Origin: Nguyenibacter vanlangensis
Lineage (GTDB): Bacteria > Pseudomonadota > Alphaproteobacteria > Acetobacterales > Acetobacteraceae
Assembly: GCF_013376155.1 (NCBI RefSeq)
Contig: NZ_JABXXP010000002.1
Span: forward strand, 1 to 64,000
Direction: 5' to 3'
Length of the DNA stretch: 64,000 nucleotides
Positions 26,557-35,701 of the stretch are shown piece by piece. The position numbers and the translations under genes are program-made. The notes under the pieces were generated by a model. That model was not told the DNA's origin, made no database searches, and was given only the letters and a program-made list of their open reading frames with translations. Each line of letters begins with the position of its first letter. Position 1 is the first letter of the stretch.

Positions 26557-27779
26557 AAGACAGTGCTTTCATTAATGGTTGATCGGGCTGCAGAACCGGA
26601 CCTTTCTCCGGAAATCGGCATGCGCCCCGGCTGCCACGAGCGGACGAACAAACTGGCGACAAGCGCAGCGCAGCCAGCAGCTGCGCCCCCCCAGGGTGTC
26701 GTCATGATGCCGGGGCCGGCCACGAGCAGACCGCCGATCGCCGAGAATGTTGCGATGCCGAAGTTGAACGCGGCGATGTTGAAGCCCGAAGCAGTCGCGA
26801 CCGCGTCGGGCGCGACCTCTTCCGCGGCCGCGACCACGCCCGACTGAACGATGGGGCCAAGACAGAAGCAGCAGGCAGACCAGAGGAGAAGGTTGGCGAA
26901 CATTGTCAGGACGTGCGGAGCCGAAAAGGGCAGCGCCGCAAGCGCCAGGACAAGACCGACCAGCGCTGCTGTCAGGCCGCGCCGCGTGCCGAGTGCATCG
27001 CTAAGCCGGCCCCCGCCAAAATTCCCGACCATCGCAGCTGCGCCGAATGCCATAAGCGCCAAGCTGACTGCGGCCGGAGACACACGGGTGACCTCCATCA
27101 GCAGCGGCGCGAGAAAGGTGAAAACCACGAATGATCCGCCGAACCCCGTCATGGCGATGAAATAGAGCGCCAGGAGGCGGGGCTTCGCCAGTACGGCGAA
27201 CTGCGACTGCAATCCGGCGGGCCGAGCGTGGGGGATTTCCCGCGGCAACAAAAGTCGCAATAGCGCTGTCGCGAGGCATCCGAGCACAGCCACCGCCAGC
27301 AGCGGTGCGCGCCACCCAAGGCTCTGTCCGACGATTGTGCCGAACGGGACACCGATCACCATTGCAAGGGTGAGCCCTGCGAACATCATCGCCACCGCCT
27401 GCGCGCCGCGCTCACGATCCGCCAGGCTCATCGCAATCGGCGCGCCGATTGCGAAGAACACGCCGTGCGCCACTCCGGTCATAATCCGCCCGGACAGCAG
27501 CACTTCATAAGTCGGCGCAGCGCCGCCAAGCAGATTACCGAGCGTGAATAGGCCCATCAGCCCAACCGCAAGCCCGCGGCGGGGAAGCCTCCCGGTAAGG
27601 GCCGTGACCGTCGGCGCACCAACGGTCACGGCCAGGGCATAGCCAGTCACAAGCAGACCGGCTTGGGGTATCGTTACCGTAAGATCGCGCGCGACATCCG
27701 GGATAAGCCCGATCATGACGAATTCCGTAGTGCCGATGGCGAAGGCCGCCACGGCAAGCGCGATCAATGCGGGCGACAT
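26553..27779 (-). CDS. MFS transporter, AraJ/arabinose-efflux type
   Basis: 408 residues, 12 TM segments. Starts ALIALAVAAFAIGTTEFVMIGLIPDVARDLTVTIPQAGLLVTGYALAVTVGAPTVTALTGRLPRRGLAVG, a strong DHA1 efflux signature (GTTEFV plus motif A region). Located 12 bp after the flavodoxin-fold reductase gene and overlapping the MDR gene by 4 bp. Efflux of a quinone-like or electrophilic compound would suit the operon, but substrate is not seen in sequence. Confidence 0.87.
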   Translation of the reverse strand: MSPALIALAVAAFAIGTTEFVMIGLIPDVARDLTVTIPQAGLLVTGYALAVTVGAPTVTALTGRLPRRGLAVGLMGLFTLGNLLGGAAPTYEVLLSGRIMTGVAHGVFFAIGAPIAMSLADRERGAQAVAMMFAGLTLAMVIGVPFGTIVGQSLGWRAPLLAVAVLGCLATALLRLLLPREIPHARPAGLQSQFAVLAKPRLLALYFIAMTGFGGSFVVFTFLAPLLMEVTRVSPAAVSLALMAFGAAAMVGNFGGGRLSDALGTRRGLTAALVGLVLALAALPFSAPHVLTMFANLLLWSACCFCLGPIVQSGVVAAAEEVAPDAVATASGFNIAAFNFGIATFSAIGGLLVAGPGIMTTPWGGAAAGCAALVASLFVRSWQPGRMPISGERSGSAARSTINESTVL

Positions 27780-27791
27780 CGGTGTTGCTCT

Positions 27792-28580
27792 TTATACGTC
27801 GACCAGATCGGCAAAGTGCGCGACGAGGCCGGTTTGGCCCGGCGCAACATGGTCGGCCATGGTGTGGCGATCGGGGAAGTCGCCGCCGTTTTGCGACCGG
27901 AAGGGAATCGGCGTGTCGGTGAATAGCCCGGCGAGACGCACACGCCATGCTGCCTTGATCGCCTCCACGTCTTCCGCCGTGGAAATTTGACCCGCGCCAT
28001 AGACCGCGTGCGTCGGCAGCACGTCCATGCCGGGGTAGAACAGCGCGCCATGAGTCAGCGGGAACAACAGTTGCTCGATCGGCCCGTTGATACCCCGCGG
28101 GCCATAATCGGCCACTGGGCCGCCTGCCTGCACGTTGACCAACGCTCGCTTGCCCTTGAGGATGCCCTCGCCAAAGCGGAACTCGTTGGAGCCATTCTGA
28201 TAGCCGTAGGCAAAACCGAAGGCATAGACCCGCTCTATCCAGCCCTTCAGGATCGCGGGCACGCCGTACCACCACAGCGGGAATTGTAGGACCACAGCAT
28301 CGGCCTCGAGCAGCTTCTGCCGCTCGGCGATCACGTCTGGCGTCTGACGCCCGCTTGCGTAAGCATGGCCCGATTCCATGATGAACGACAGCCGTTCGGG
28401 GTTGTCGCGCGTCGGAAAGTCATCGGCGTCGTACACCGCCTTCCACTTCATGCCGTAGAGGTCCGAATGGACCACGGTGTGCCCCGCCGCCGACAGCGTC
28501 TCAGCGGTCACGTCGACCAACTGCCGTGTCAGCGAGGTGGGTTCAGGGTGCGCGTAAACGACGAGAATATTTCTTCTCAC
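27792..28580 (-). CDS. NAD(P)H:quinone reductase, flavodoxin-2 fold (MdaB/KefF-like)
   Basis: 262 residues from a GTG at 28580 with GGAG 9 nt upstream; the in-frame start at 28643 adds sequence without family match. RRNILVVYAHPEPTSLTRQLVDV is the flavodoxin_2 start; ADAVVLQFPLWWYGVPAILKGWIERVYAFGFAYG is the FAD/substrate segment typical of NQO1-like enzymes. Performs two-electron reduction of quinones, avoiding semiquinone radicals. First gene of the quinone reductase-MFS-MDR operon; the NahR/NodD-type LysR at 29,183 is divergent and its likely regulator. Confidence 0.87.
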   Translation of the reverse strand: MRRNILVVYAHPEPTSLTRQLVDVTAETLSAAGHTVVHSDLYGMKWKAVYDADDFPTRDNPERLSFIMESGHAYASGRQTPDVIAERQKLLEADAVVLQFPLWWYGVPAILKGWIERVYAFGFAYGYQNGSNEFRFGEGILKGKRALVNVQAGGPVADYGPRGINGPIEQLLFPLTHGALFYPGMDVLPTHAVYGAGQISTAEDVEAIKAAWRVRLAGLFTDTPIPFRSQNGGDFPDRHTMADHVAPGQTGLVAHFADLVDV

Positions 28581-28639
28581 GAAATGATCTCCGTAGTTGT
28601 TGAGAGCTTTGTCCGCTTGATTGATGTTGCCGATCGGCA

Positions 28640-28915
28640 TCAATTTCTCGCCAGGGCCTGCGCGCTGGTGACACGGACATCTTCGAGAAATTTGCGTGCC
28701 TGCGCGGGCGCGCTGGGCTCGGTGGTGCCGACATCGATTTCGACACTTACGCTGTCGATGGCGCGGCGAGGCTCCTCGATCACGAGCAGAATGCTTGTCG
28801 TTGCAGCGATTCGCGCCAAACCGCGCGCTAGGCTATTCGGGTATGGGATGCTGACTAAGATCACTCGATGCCTCCGGCTCGGGATTGGAAGCCCGACGAG
28901 CATCAACGTGGGCAT
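28640..28915 (-). CDS. Short tautomerase-like protein (doubtful)
   Basis: 91 residues, ATG at 28915, MP at the start and a C-terminal part (IDSVSVEIDVGTTEPSAPAQARKFLEDV) that resembles the second half of 4-oxalocrotonate tautomerase-like proteins (SLDIxVTxGTN pattern). The middle looks shortened and the N-terminal strand is unlike the family, so it may have a frameshift. It sits at the head of the quinone reductase operon, 59 bp before the GTG. Confidence 0.35.
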   Translation of the reverse strand: MPTLMLVGLPIPSRRHRVILVSIPYPNSLARGLARIAATTSILLVIEEPRRAIDSVSVEIDVGTTEPSAPAQARKFLEDVRVTSAQALARN

Positions 28916-29182
28916 CTGACAGAGATTTGTGAAATCGATTATCTTAACCCATGGTATCCAAATGACGGATATCTAGTCGCTGATCGCGACGTTTGCGGCA
29001 CTTGCACGGAGCGTGCACTGGCCCGTCGCCGAGGCGCGGCTCAACACGCTCCAGTTTGGTGGCCATCTACCAATCGTGAGAACGGCGCCGATCGCTTTCG
29101 TCGCAAGCGGTCCGACGCGAACACAGACAGCTTCCGGCCAAGCGGCCCAAGCCGTTGACGTGTCGCGCCACGACCATCATAT

Positions 29183-30163
29183 ATGAAATCGATTAAACGG
29201 CGACCAGGAATAGACGGCGTGGATGACAGTCGCATCGACCTCAATCTCTTGGCGACACTCGAAGTGCTGCTTGCCGAACAAAACGTCACGAAAGCGGCAA
29301 CTAAACTGCATCTCAGTCAGCCGGCTGTAAGCGCGCAACTGGCACGGCTTCGGGATTTGTTTGACGACCCGCTTCTGCTCCCGACGCGTCGAGGCATGAT
29401 CCCGACCGCCAAGGCACTCGAACTTGCGCCGCAACTGAGAGACGCGCTGGATCACGTGCGCAACGCGCTACATTCTCATCAGGAGTTTGATCCAGGCAAG
29501 GCTGAACTGACCGTATCGATCGGTTGTTCTGACTACATCCAGGCAGCAGTGGTGATGCCGTTCGTCTTGGCTCTCCGGCAGACGGCGCCGGGAGTACGGG
29601 TGGCGGTACGGCATCTGGTACCCGAGCTGATCGAGCAGCAATTGGGAAATAAAGAAGTCGATCTCGTTATCGCTACTCCCGAACGGTCGACCCCGCACTT
29701 GCGGACGTACCACCTATTCGATGAAAGTTATGTCCTCGTAGGAAGGCACAGTCATCCTCGGCTGAAATCGGGCATGACAATAAACGAATATGTCGAATTG
29801 GAACACGTCGTGGTCTCACCGCAAGGCGGCGGCTTCGAAACGCCAGTGGACAGCGCTTTGGCGACACTTGGCTATCGACGCAACGTCGTCGTATCAGCGG
29901 CCTCCTTTTTGTTCCTGCCGGAGATCGTCTCAGACAGCGATTTGGTTGCACTCGTGCCCAGGCGGCTATTTCTTAGACAATCAGAAAAGTTCACGATGGT
30001 TGACCTGCCCTGGCTAGGTGAGCAATTCAATGTCAGCCTGATTTGGCACGAGAGATGTCATGGGCATGCAGGCCACCGCTGGGTCCGAAACCTGATTGGA
30101 AATCTGGTCGGGGAAAATGATAAACGCAGGTCCGTGGCAGCCCAGCCGGCGCGGTCGGCTTAA
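29183..30163 (+). CDS. LysR-family regulator of the NodD/NahR subgroup
   Basis: 326 residues. The opening VDDSRIDLNLLATLEVLLAEQNVTKAATKLHLSQPAVSAQLARLRDLFDDPLLLPTRRGMIPTAKA is diagnostic for the NodD/NahR/LinR subgroup, whose known members respond to aromatic compounds or flavonoids. Effector domain about 110-310. Divergent from the quinone reductase-MFS-MDR operon, which makes an aromatic or quinone inducer plausible. Confidence 0.88.
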   Translation: MKSIKRRPGIDGVDDSRIDLNLLATLEVLLAEQNVTKAATKLHLSQPAVSAQLARLRDLFDDPLLLPTRRGMIPTAKALELAPQLRDALDHVRNALHSHQEFDPGKAELTVSIGCSDYIQAAVVMPFVLALRQTAPGVRVAVRHLVPELIEQQLGNKEVDLVIATPERSTPHLRTYHLFDESYVLVGRHSHPRLKSGMTINEYVELEHVVVSPQGGGFETPVDSALATLGYRRNVVVSAASFLFLPEIVSDSDLVALVPRRLFLRQSEKFTMVDLPWLGEQFNVSLIWHERCHGHAGHRWVRNLIGNLVGENDKRRSVAAQPARSA

Positions 30164-30257
30164 GATGCCGTCATTCATGTCGCACTTCGACTTCGCCTGC
30201 CGTCGGAAATCCCTGGGCGACCATGCCTTGGTATCTGTTCCATTGATATCAGTCTCT

Positions 30258-30749
<492 letters not shown>

Positions 30750-30855
30750 TCCGCATTCCTCTCAGGAATAACGCCTATTCGGGAAAGCCGCCTACGCGGC
30801 CCCACCGGGGCGCATCATTCTCGTCACATCAAGACGCCAATCAGGGAGTGCCATC

Positions 30856-31530
30856 ATGACCCTTCAAGAGAAGCTCGACGCCTTCAAGGGCGACTTCGAA
30901 GCGGGCAAGCCGCCGTATAACGTGCCCTATTCGGTGATCGAGACCATGCATCGGGCGACGGCGGAATTGATCGCCTCGGGCGCTGCCGGCCGCGCGCTCA
31001 AGGCCGGTGACAAGATGCCCGCGTTCACGTTGAACGACCCGGACGGCAAACCGGTCTCCTCGCGCGATCTGCTCGCCCATGGCCCCCTGGTCGTGAGCTT
31101 CTATCGCGGTGTCTGGTGCCCCTATTGCAACATGGAATTGCAGGCGCTTCAGGAGACGCTCCCGGCTTTCGAAAAGCTCGGCGCGAGCCTGATTGCCATT
31201 TCACCGCAAACCTCGGTGAACAGCCGAAAGTCGGTCCGCCAGAACGAACTTTCATTTCCGATCCTCTCGGACGAGCACAACGATGTTGCCGCCGCCTTTG
31301 GTCTGCGCTTTGCCATGCCTGACTATCTTGTCGACCTCTACAAGGAGCTCAAGAACGATCTGCCGTCCTTCAATGGCGATGACAGCTGGACCCTGCCGAT
31401 GCCGGGCCGCTTCGTCATCGGCCAGGACGGCGTCATCCTCTATGCTGAGGTGAACCCGGACTATACGCGCCGCCCGGAGCCCGCGGGCATGCTGCCCGCG
31501 CTGCGCCACGCAGCGCGCGTCGCGGCATGA
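30856..31530 (+). CDS. Peroxiredoxin-like (AhpC/TSA) protein
   Basis: 224 residues. After an 85-residue helical N-terminus comes the thioredoxin-fold core with C88-P-Y-C91 (YRGVWCPYCNMELQAL), SLIAISPQTSVNSRKSVRQN and FPILSDEHNDVAAAFGLRF. The WCPYC motif belongs to the peroxiredoxin-like group with a CxxC rather than the single peroxidatic Cys of AhpC. Cytoplasmic thiol peroxidase or disulfide reductase. First intact gene of a three-gene cassette with the SDR and CMD genes, bracketed by inverted IS remnants. Confidence 0.87.
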   Translation: MTLQEKLDAFKGDFEAGKPPYNVPYSVIETMHRATAELIASGAAGRALKAGDKMPAFTLNDPDGKPVSSRDLLAHGPLVVSFYRGVWCPYCNMELQALQETLPAFEKLGASLIAISPQTSVNSRKSVRQNELSFPILSDEHNDVAAAFGLRFAMPDYLVDLYKELKNDLPSFNGDDSWTLPMPGRFVIGQDGVILYAEVNPDYTRRPEPAGMLPALRHAARVAA

Positions 31531-31586
31531 GGAAACGCAGGCGACGGTCGCTACCGCGCCCGGAGCCCCGGACGGAGTGCAAATTG

Positions 31587-32303
31587 ATGTCTCGTACGTT
31601 CCTCGTCACCGGCGCCAGCAAGGGCATAGGCTTGGCGCTCTCCCATCGCCTGGTTAAAGCTGGGCATCACGTCATCGGCATCGCCCGCCACCGGACCGAC
31701 GACTTTCCGGGCGAGCTTGTGCCCATCGACCTCGGGGACGGTGCCGCGACCAATGCGGTGCTGACCGATCTCAGCGGCCGTTTCGAGGTCGATGGTGTGG
31801 TCAACAATGTCGGCCTCGTTCGCCCGCAATTGCTGGGAGCGGTCGATCTCCCGACGCTCGATGAGGTGATGCGGGTCAATCTTCATCCCGCCGTACAAAG
31901 CGCCCAGGTGTTTCTGCCCGGCATGAAAGCGCGCGGCTGGGGACGTATCGTCAATATCACCAGCTTGACCGTGCTCGGCAGCGTTCAGCGGACCGCCTAT
32001 GCGGCCGCCAAGGCAGCCCTGACCAGCTTCACCCGAGGCTGGGCGCTGGAGCTTGCCGAGACGGGGATTACCGTCAATGCCGTCGCACCGGGACCGACCG
32101 AGACGGAACTCTTCCGCGCTAATAATCCGCCGGGCTCCGACGGGGAGCGCCGCTATCTTACGGCGGTGCCGATGCGGCGCTTCGGCAAGCCCGATGAGAT
32201 CGCCGCGGCGATCGCATTTCTTCTGTCCGAAGATGCGGGCTTCGTCACGGGACAGGCGCTGCATGTCGATGGCGGCGCATCTATCGGCAAATCTGCCTTC
32301 TGA
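31587..32303 (+). CDS. SDR-family oxidoreductase
   Basis: 238 residues from the ATG at 31587 (GGAG 9-10 nt upstream); the longer in-frame start at 31527 is a weaker choice. TGASKGIG cofactor loop, NNVG, and intact catalytic Y138-x-x-x-K142 (YAAAK). C-terminal FVTGQALHVDGGASIG as in FabG-like reductases. Follows the peroxiredoxin gene by 56 bp. Confidence 0.87.
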   Translation: MSRTFLVTGASKGIGLALSHRLVKAGHHVIGIARHRTDDFPGELVPIDLGDGAATNAVLTDLSGRFEVDGVVNNVGLVRPQLLGAVDLPTLDEVMRVNLHPAVQSAQVFLPGMKARGWGRIVNITSLTVLGSVQRTAYAAAKAALTSFTRGWALELAETGITVNAVAPGPTETELFRANNPPGSDGERRYLTAVPMRRFGKPDEIAAAIAFLLSEDAGFVTGQALHVDGGASIGKSAF

Positions 32304-32417
32304 CCTTTGGCCAGCAGAAACACCGCGGCTAGCGCGTCGGCGCTCGTCGACGGATCAAGGCGACCGGCCGTGCTGGCGCACCCTCATCTCTCAGCCTTCC
32401 TCGAACGGAGACACACC

Positions 32418-32993
32418 ATGATCAACGGATTCACGCTTCTCGACGCGACGACAGCCCCCACCGAGTCGGCCCAAATCCTCAATGAGGTCCAGGCGGCGTG
32501 GGGCTTCGTGCCCAATCTGCACCGCGTGCTCGCGGAAAGTCCCGCCGCCCTGGAAGCTTATGCCACTCTGTGGGGTATCGCGGAGAAGACGAGCTTCACC
32601 GCTCAAGAACGGAATATCGCCTATCTCTCGATCATTTACGAAAACGAGTGCACCTACTGCATGGCGGGGCACACCAATCTTTCTAAGATGGCAAAGGTGA
32701 ACCCGGCCGATATCGAAGCGATCCGGGCAGGCCGCGCCATCGCCGATAGCAAGCTGGAGGCCCTGCGGCAGTTTGCTGCCAAAATCACCCGCCAGCGCGG
32801 TGTCGTCAGTGAGACGGACGTGGCCGCCTTCAAGGCCGCGGGCTACACCAACCAGTCCGTGCTCGATGTGCTGGTCCTGGCGGCCACCAAGCTCATCTCC
32901 AACTACACCAACCACCTGGCGGCCACTCCCAACGACGACTTCATGAAGGGCGCCGAATGGACCGCGCCGGGCAAGCTTCACGCCATCGCATAG
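32418..32993 (+). CDS. Carboxymuconolactone decarboxylase/AhpD-family protein
   Basis: 191 residues from the ATG at 32418; GGAG 9 nt upstream. The AhpD-type redox motif is present: E-N-E-C78-T-Y-C81-M-A-G-H85, following RNIAYLSIIYENE. A protein of this type can act as an alkylhydroperoxidase or as the reductant of a peroxiredoxin, and pairing with the CxxC peroxiredoxin two genes upstream fits that role. Last gene of the bracketed cassette. Confidence 0.87.
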   Translation: MINGFTLLDATTAPTESAQILNEVQAAWGFVPNLHRVLAESPAALEAYATLWGIAEKTSFTAQERNIAYLSIIYENECTYCMAGHTNLSKMAKVNPADIEAIRAGRAIADSKLEALRQFAAKITRQRGVVSETDVAAFKAAGYTNQSVLDVLVLAATKLISNYTNHLAATPNDDFMKGAEWTAPGKLHAIA

Positions 32994-33174
32994 CCGCACA
33001 ATGCCCGCCTTCCATGGCAGTGGGAGGCGGAAGCTTAAGCGCGTCAGGTCCGTGCCCTTTTTGATGGGGCCATCGGCAGGCGACGACGCTGTAGTGCGGT
33101 GCGAATCATCTCAGAGCCCCAACCCCCGATTGCGACCGAAGCCCCAGTCGACGCCGCCGTCATCGCGCCAGGCG

Positions 33175-33374
33175 CGGCCCGTGGCGATCGTTCGATGCCG
33201 TCGAATATGCGACGCTGGAATGGGTGGACTGGTTCAACAACCGCCGCATCCTCGATGCCCATCGGCAACATCACGCCGGCCGAGGCCGAACAACAGTTCT
33301 ACGCCGCTATAGACCGTGTCCCTATGGCAGCCTAATTTGTGCAAACCGGTCTCCGCCAATCCCGGAGCGGTTCA
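33175..33374 (+). mobile_element. IS3/IS5 hybrid transposase remnant, right inverted copy
   Basis: Same IS3 OrfB end as the left copy ([20 protein letters not shown]), here on the plus strand, with one extra base that breaks the frame after ILDA. It ends with the native-looking PMAA stop of IS3 transposases, then the IS5-type segment ending at GGAGCGGTTCA. About 95% identical by eye to the reverse complement of 30,398-30,593. Confidence 0.75.
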
Positions 33375-33439
33375 TCCCGTTCCCCGCATCGTTCCAGACA
33401 ACGCGGAAATCATGCTCTTTTCTTCCGTCATCGGTGCCC

Positions 33440-33506
33440 CGCTCAAAAACGAAGGGGGGGTCAGTTCCTCATTGCGACAGGGGTCACTTTCTCACTTCGC
33501 CTGACA
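33440..33506. mobile_element. IS21-like end fragment
   Basis: The sequence has a GGGGGGTCAGTTCC block, a GGGGTCACTTTCTCAC block 29 bp later and finishes with TGACA at 33502-33506. Repeated gggtcA-type blocks ending in CA are typical of IS21-family termini. No transposase nearby. Confidence 0.4.
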
Positions 33507-33660
33507 GTCAGGTCGTGCGCGCAAGCCTATGAGTGTCACCCGTACATGCCAGGGCATTGCCAAACTGAACTAACCCTGTTGCCTCCCCTTGAGCTAGTCT
33601 AGTGGCTTTACCACAGCAGGCGAGTACCGCCTCCTGTTCAACGGATTGCAAGAGATCGTC

Positions 33661-34497
33661 GTGAAACTTCCCAGATTTACCGCAGTTCTGGCCTGCGCGT
33701 TCATGATAAGCGAGCCGGCCATGGCCGACTCGCCCGAAGTTTTGCCTTTGCAAGAAGTGCCAGGTGTGGGGTTGGCGTTAGATGTCACCGTCGATGGCCA
33801 TCTTGGGCGTTTTCTTTTTGACACCGGCTGGGGCGTCAGCGCCGTCACACCGACGGTTGCAGCCATTATCGGCTGCAAGCCCTGGGGACGTGTCACAGGG
33901 TTTCGGGCGATCGGAGAGCGGCTGGACAGCCAACGTTGTAACGCCGCCACGTTCCGGGCTGGCGGTTTTCAGGCCAAGGCGCCGGAAGTCATTGTCGTCG
34001 ATCTCATGAAGTTCTTACCCCCGGGCACGAAGCCCCTGAGTGGCGGCATCGGCTTGGACCTCTTTGCCGGGCACACCGTGACGATCCAGTCGCACCTTCA
34101 CCGCCTCGTGCTGGAAACCAGCGCTAGCCGAGAGGCTCGCATCAAGACCGCTCAGGAGATCACCGTACGGCTCGTACGCGACGCACAAGGCGCCGCCCTT
34201 ACCGTGGACGTGGCCGTGCCGACAGCCGATGGCCCCGCCTGGATGGAACTGGACACCGGCAACAATGGTCCGACCCTGATCGCCGCCCACGTCGCGGATC
34301 TCGTGGGCGTGAAGGCGGGGGAGGACAAGCCTCAGCCCCTCACCATGCCACTTCGTCCCGGTGTGACGGTGCGGGATGCGGCGATCGTTCGCGACCTTAT
34401 CTTGGACGGCGATATCGGACGCGGCTTTCTGGACCACTGGGATCTGACGCTTGATCTGGCGCAGGGGAAGGGTTGGCTGGCGCCGGCTCAGCAGTAG
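33661..34497 (+). CDS. Periplasmic retropepsin-like aspartyl protease family protein
   Basis: 278 residues from a GTG at 33661. A signal peptide is clear (FTAVLACAFMISEPAMA, cleavage near residue 22). Two half-domains each carry an Asp-Thr-Gly: FDTGWGVSAVT near residue 60 and LDTGNNGPTLIA near 200, i.e. a tandem of two retropepsin-like units that could pair within one chain. Probably exported. Substrate unknown; no obvious functional tie to its neighbours, and the upstream 150 bp are IS debris. Confidence 0.78.
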   Translation: MKLPRFTAVLACAFMISEPAMADSPEVLPLQEVPGVGLALDVTVDGHLGRFLFDTGWGVSAVTPTVAAIIGCKPWGRVTGFRAIGERLDSQRCNAATFRAGGFQAKAPEVIVVDLMKFLPPGTKPLSGGIGLDLFAGHTVTIQSHLHRLVLETSASREARIKTAQEITVRLVRDAQGAALTVDVAVPTADGPAWMELDTGNNGPTLIAAHVADLVGVKAGEDKPQPLTMPLRPGVTVRDAAIVRDLILDGDIGRGFLDHWDLTLDLAQGKGWLAPAQQ

Positions 34498-34518
34498 TCA
34501 GCGCCGGGCCCCGGCCTA

Positions 34519-35172
34519 CTATCGTCGGTCGGAGCGCTTCGCACAGCCCGAGCCGGCGTGGTCGACCACAGCCCTGACACGCATGGCCTGTGCGCGCCGG
34601 ATCGCCTGTAGCGAAAGACCGCTCGCGAGCAGTTCGTCGATGAGATCGATATGGAGCGAGGCCAGCAGCGCGTGGGCGACATAGAGCGAGTCGTCCGCCG
34701 TCGTTGGGCTCGTAGCATCTTCGATAAGCGTTTGCGCGATCTTGTGCATCCAGCGGTAGTGAGGTGATTGCAGGAGACCTGCGCCGACCTCGCGGGCACG
34801 GATCAGATGCCGGTTGTCCAGCTTGAACGTCAGAACCGCATCCAGGAACGCCACAAGCCGCTCCTCTGGCGTCGTGGCGGCTTCGAACGGCGGCGCACCC
34901 CGCTCGACCTCCTCGCGTAAGGCCGCGATCTTAGACGCCCAAAGCACATCGAGAAGCCCGTCACGGCTCCCAAAGGCGCGAAAGAGCGTCCCCTTGCCGA
35001 CCCCGGCAGCAGCCGCGATGGCGTCCATCGTCACGTTCCCCGGAACATCGCTTGCGGCAAACAGCCTGTCGGCGGCCGCCAGCATCGCGACAGGGGAAAG
35101 CGGGCGACGCCCACGCCGCACGACTTGCGTTTCGGACTGATAGTCCGATATAGAAGAGGCTGTTGGACCCAT
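34519..35172 (-). CDS. TetR-family regulator
   Basis: 217 residues. HTH at about residues 30-75 (LAAADRLFAASDVPGNVTMDAIAAAAGVGKGTLFRAFGSRDGLL). C-terminal ligand domain to about 200. The last residues (VVDHAGSGCAKRSDRR) are encoded by a 24-bp sequence that is repeated in the N-terminal region of the hydrolase gene at 35,768 in the other reading sense, so the natural C-terminus may have been replaced. Divergent from the SnoaL-like gene at 35,199 (26-bp gap), its likely target. Confidence 0.85.
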   Translation of the reverse strand: MGPTASSISDYQSETQVVRRGRRPLSPVAMLAAADRLFAASDVPGNVTMDAIAAAAGVGKGTLFRAFGSRDGLLDVLWASKIAALREEVERGAPPFEAATTPEERLVAFLDAVLTFKLDNRHLIRAREVGAGLLQSPHYRWMHKIAQTLIEDATSPTTADDSLYVAHALLASLHIDLIDELLASGLSLQAIRRAQAMRVRAVVDHAGSGCAKRSDRR

Positions 35173-35198
35173 GGTCCGAATTATAGCGAGGTTGCCTC

Positions 35199-35600
35199 AT
35201 GACCCCAACATCTTGTTTGCCGGACTGGTTCGAACAGGCGCTCGAAGGGCTTCGCGCGGGAGATATCGGGCGATGGATGACGATCTACGCGCCCGAGGCA
35301 GTTCACGAATTTCCATTTGCACCCGAGGGCGCCCCGCGTGAGCTTGTCGGGCGTGACGCCATCGCGGTCTATATGAGCCGGTTGCCATCGCTCCTCCGCT
35401 TCGGCGCGCTCAGCGATGTGCGGGCGCGGGTAGCGGATGATGAACTGATCGTCGAAGCCACGGGACATCACCGGCGCGTTGCCGACGACGCGGTCAGGGA
35501 AATCTCCTACGTCTGGTTCATCAAGACCCGGGACGGCAAGGTCGTACATTTCCGGGATTACATGAATCCACGTCAGCTATCGTCCATCGTAGCCGAATGA
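35199..35600 (+). CDS. SnoaL/NTF2-like protein
   Basis: 133 residues, DWFEQALEGLRAGDIGRWMTIYAPEAVHEFPFAPEGAPRELVGRDAI, then SYVWFIKTRDGKVVHFRDYMNPRQ: the SnoaL-like PF12680 pattern. Often isomerase- or cyclase-like; function not deducible. Divergent from TetR with only 26 bp between starts, so the operator must overlap both promoters. Confidence 0.8.
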   Translation: MTPTSCLPDWFEQALEGLRAGDIGRWMTIYAPEAVHEFPFAPEGAPRELVGRDAIAVYMSRLPSLLRFGALSDVRARVADDELIVEATGHHRRVADDAVREISYVWFIKTRDGKVVHFRDYMNPRQLSSIVAE

Positions 35601-35701
35601 AGGCGGGGTTCGGGACGCCAGTCTCTTCTTGGGCACCCCCCCTCGTCGTTCATCCTCAGCGGTGTAGCGGAGCGACAAACGGAGGACTGGGATAGTTCGC
35701 C

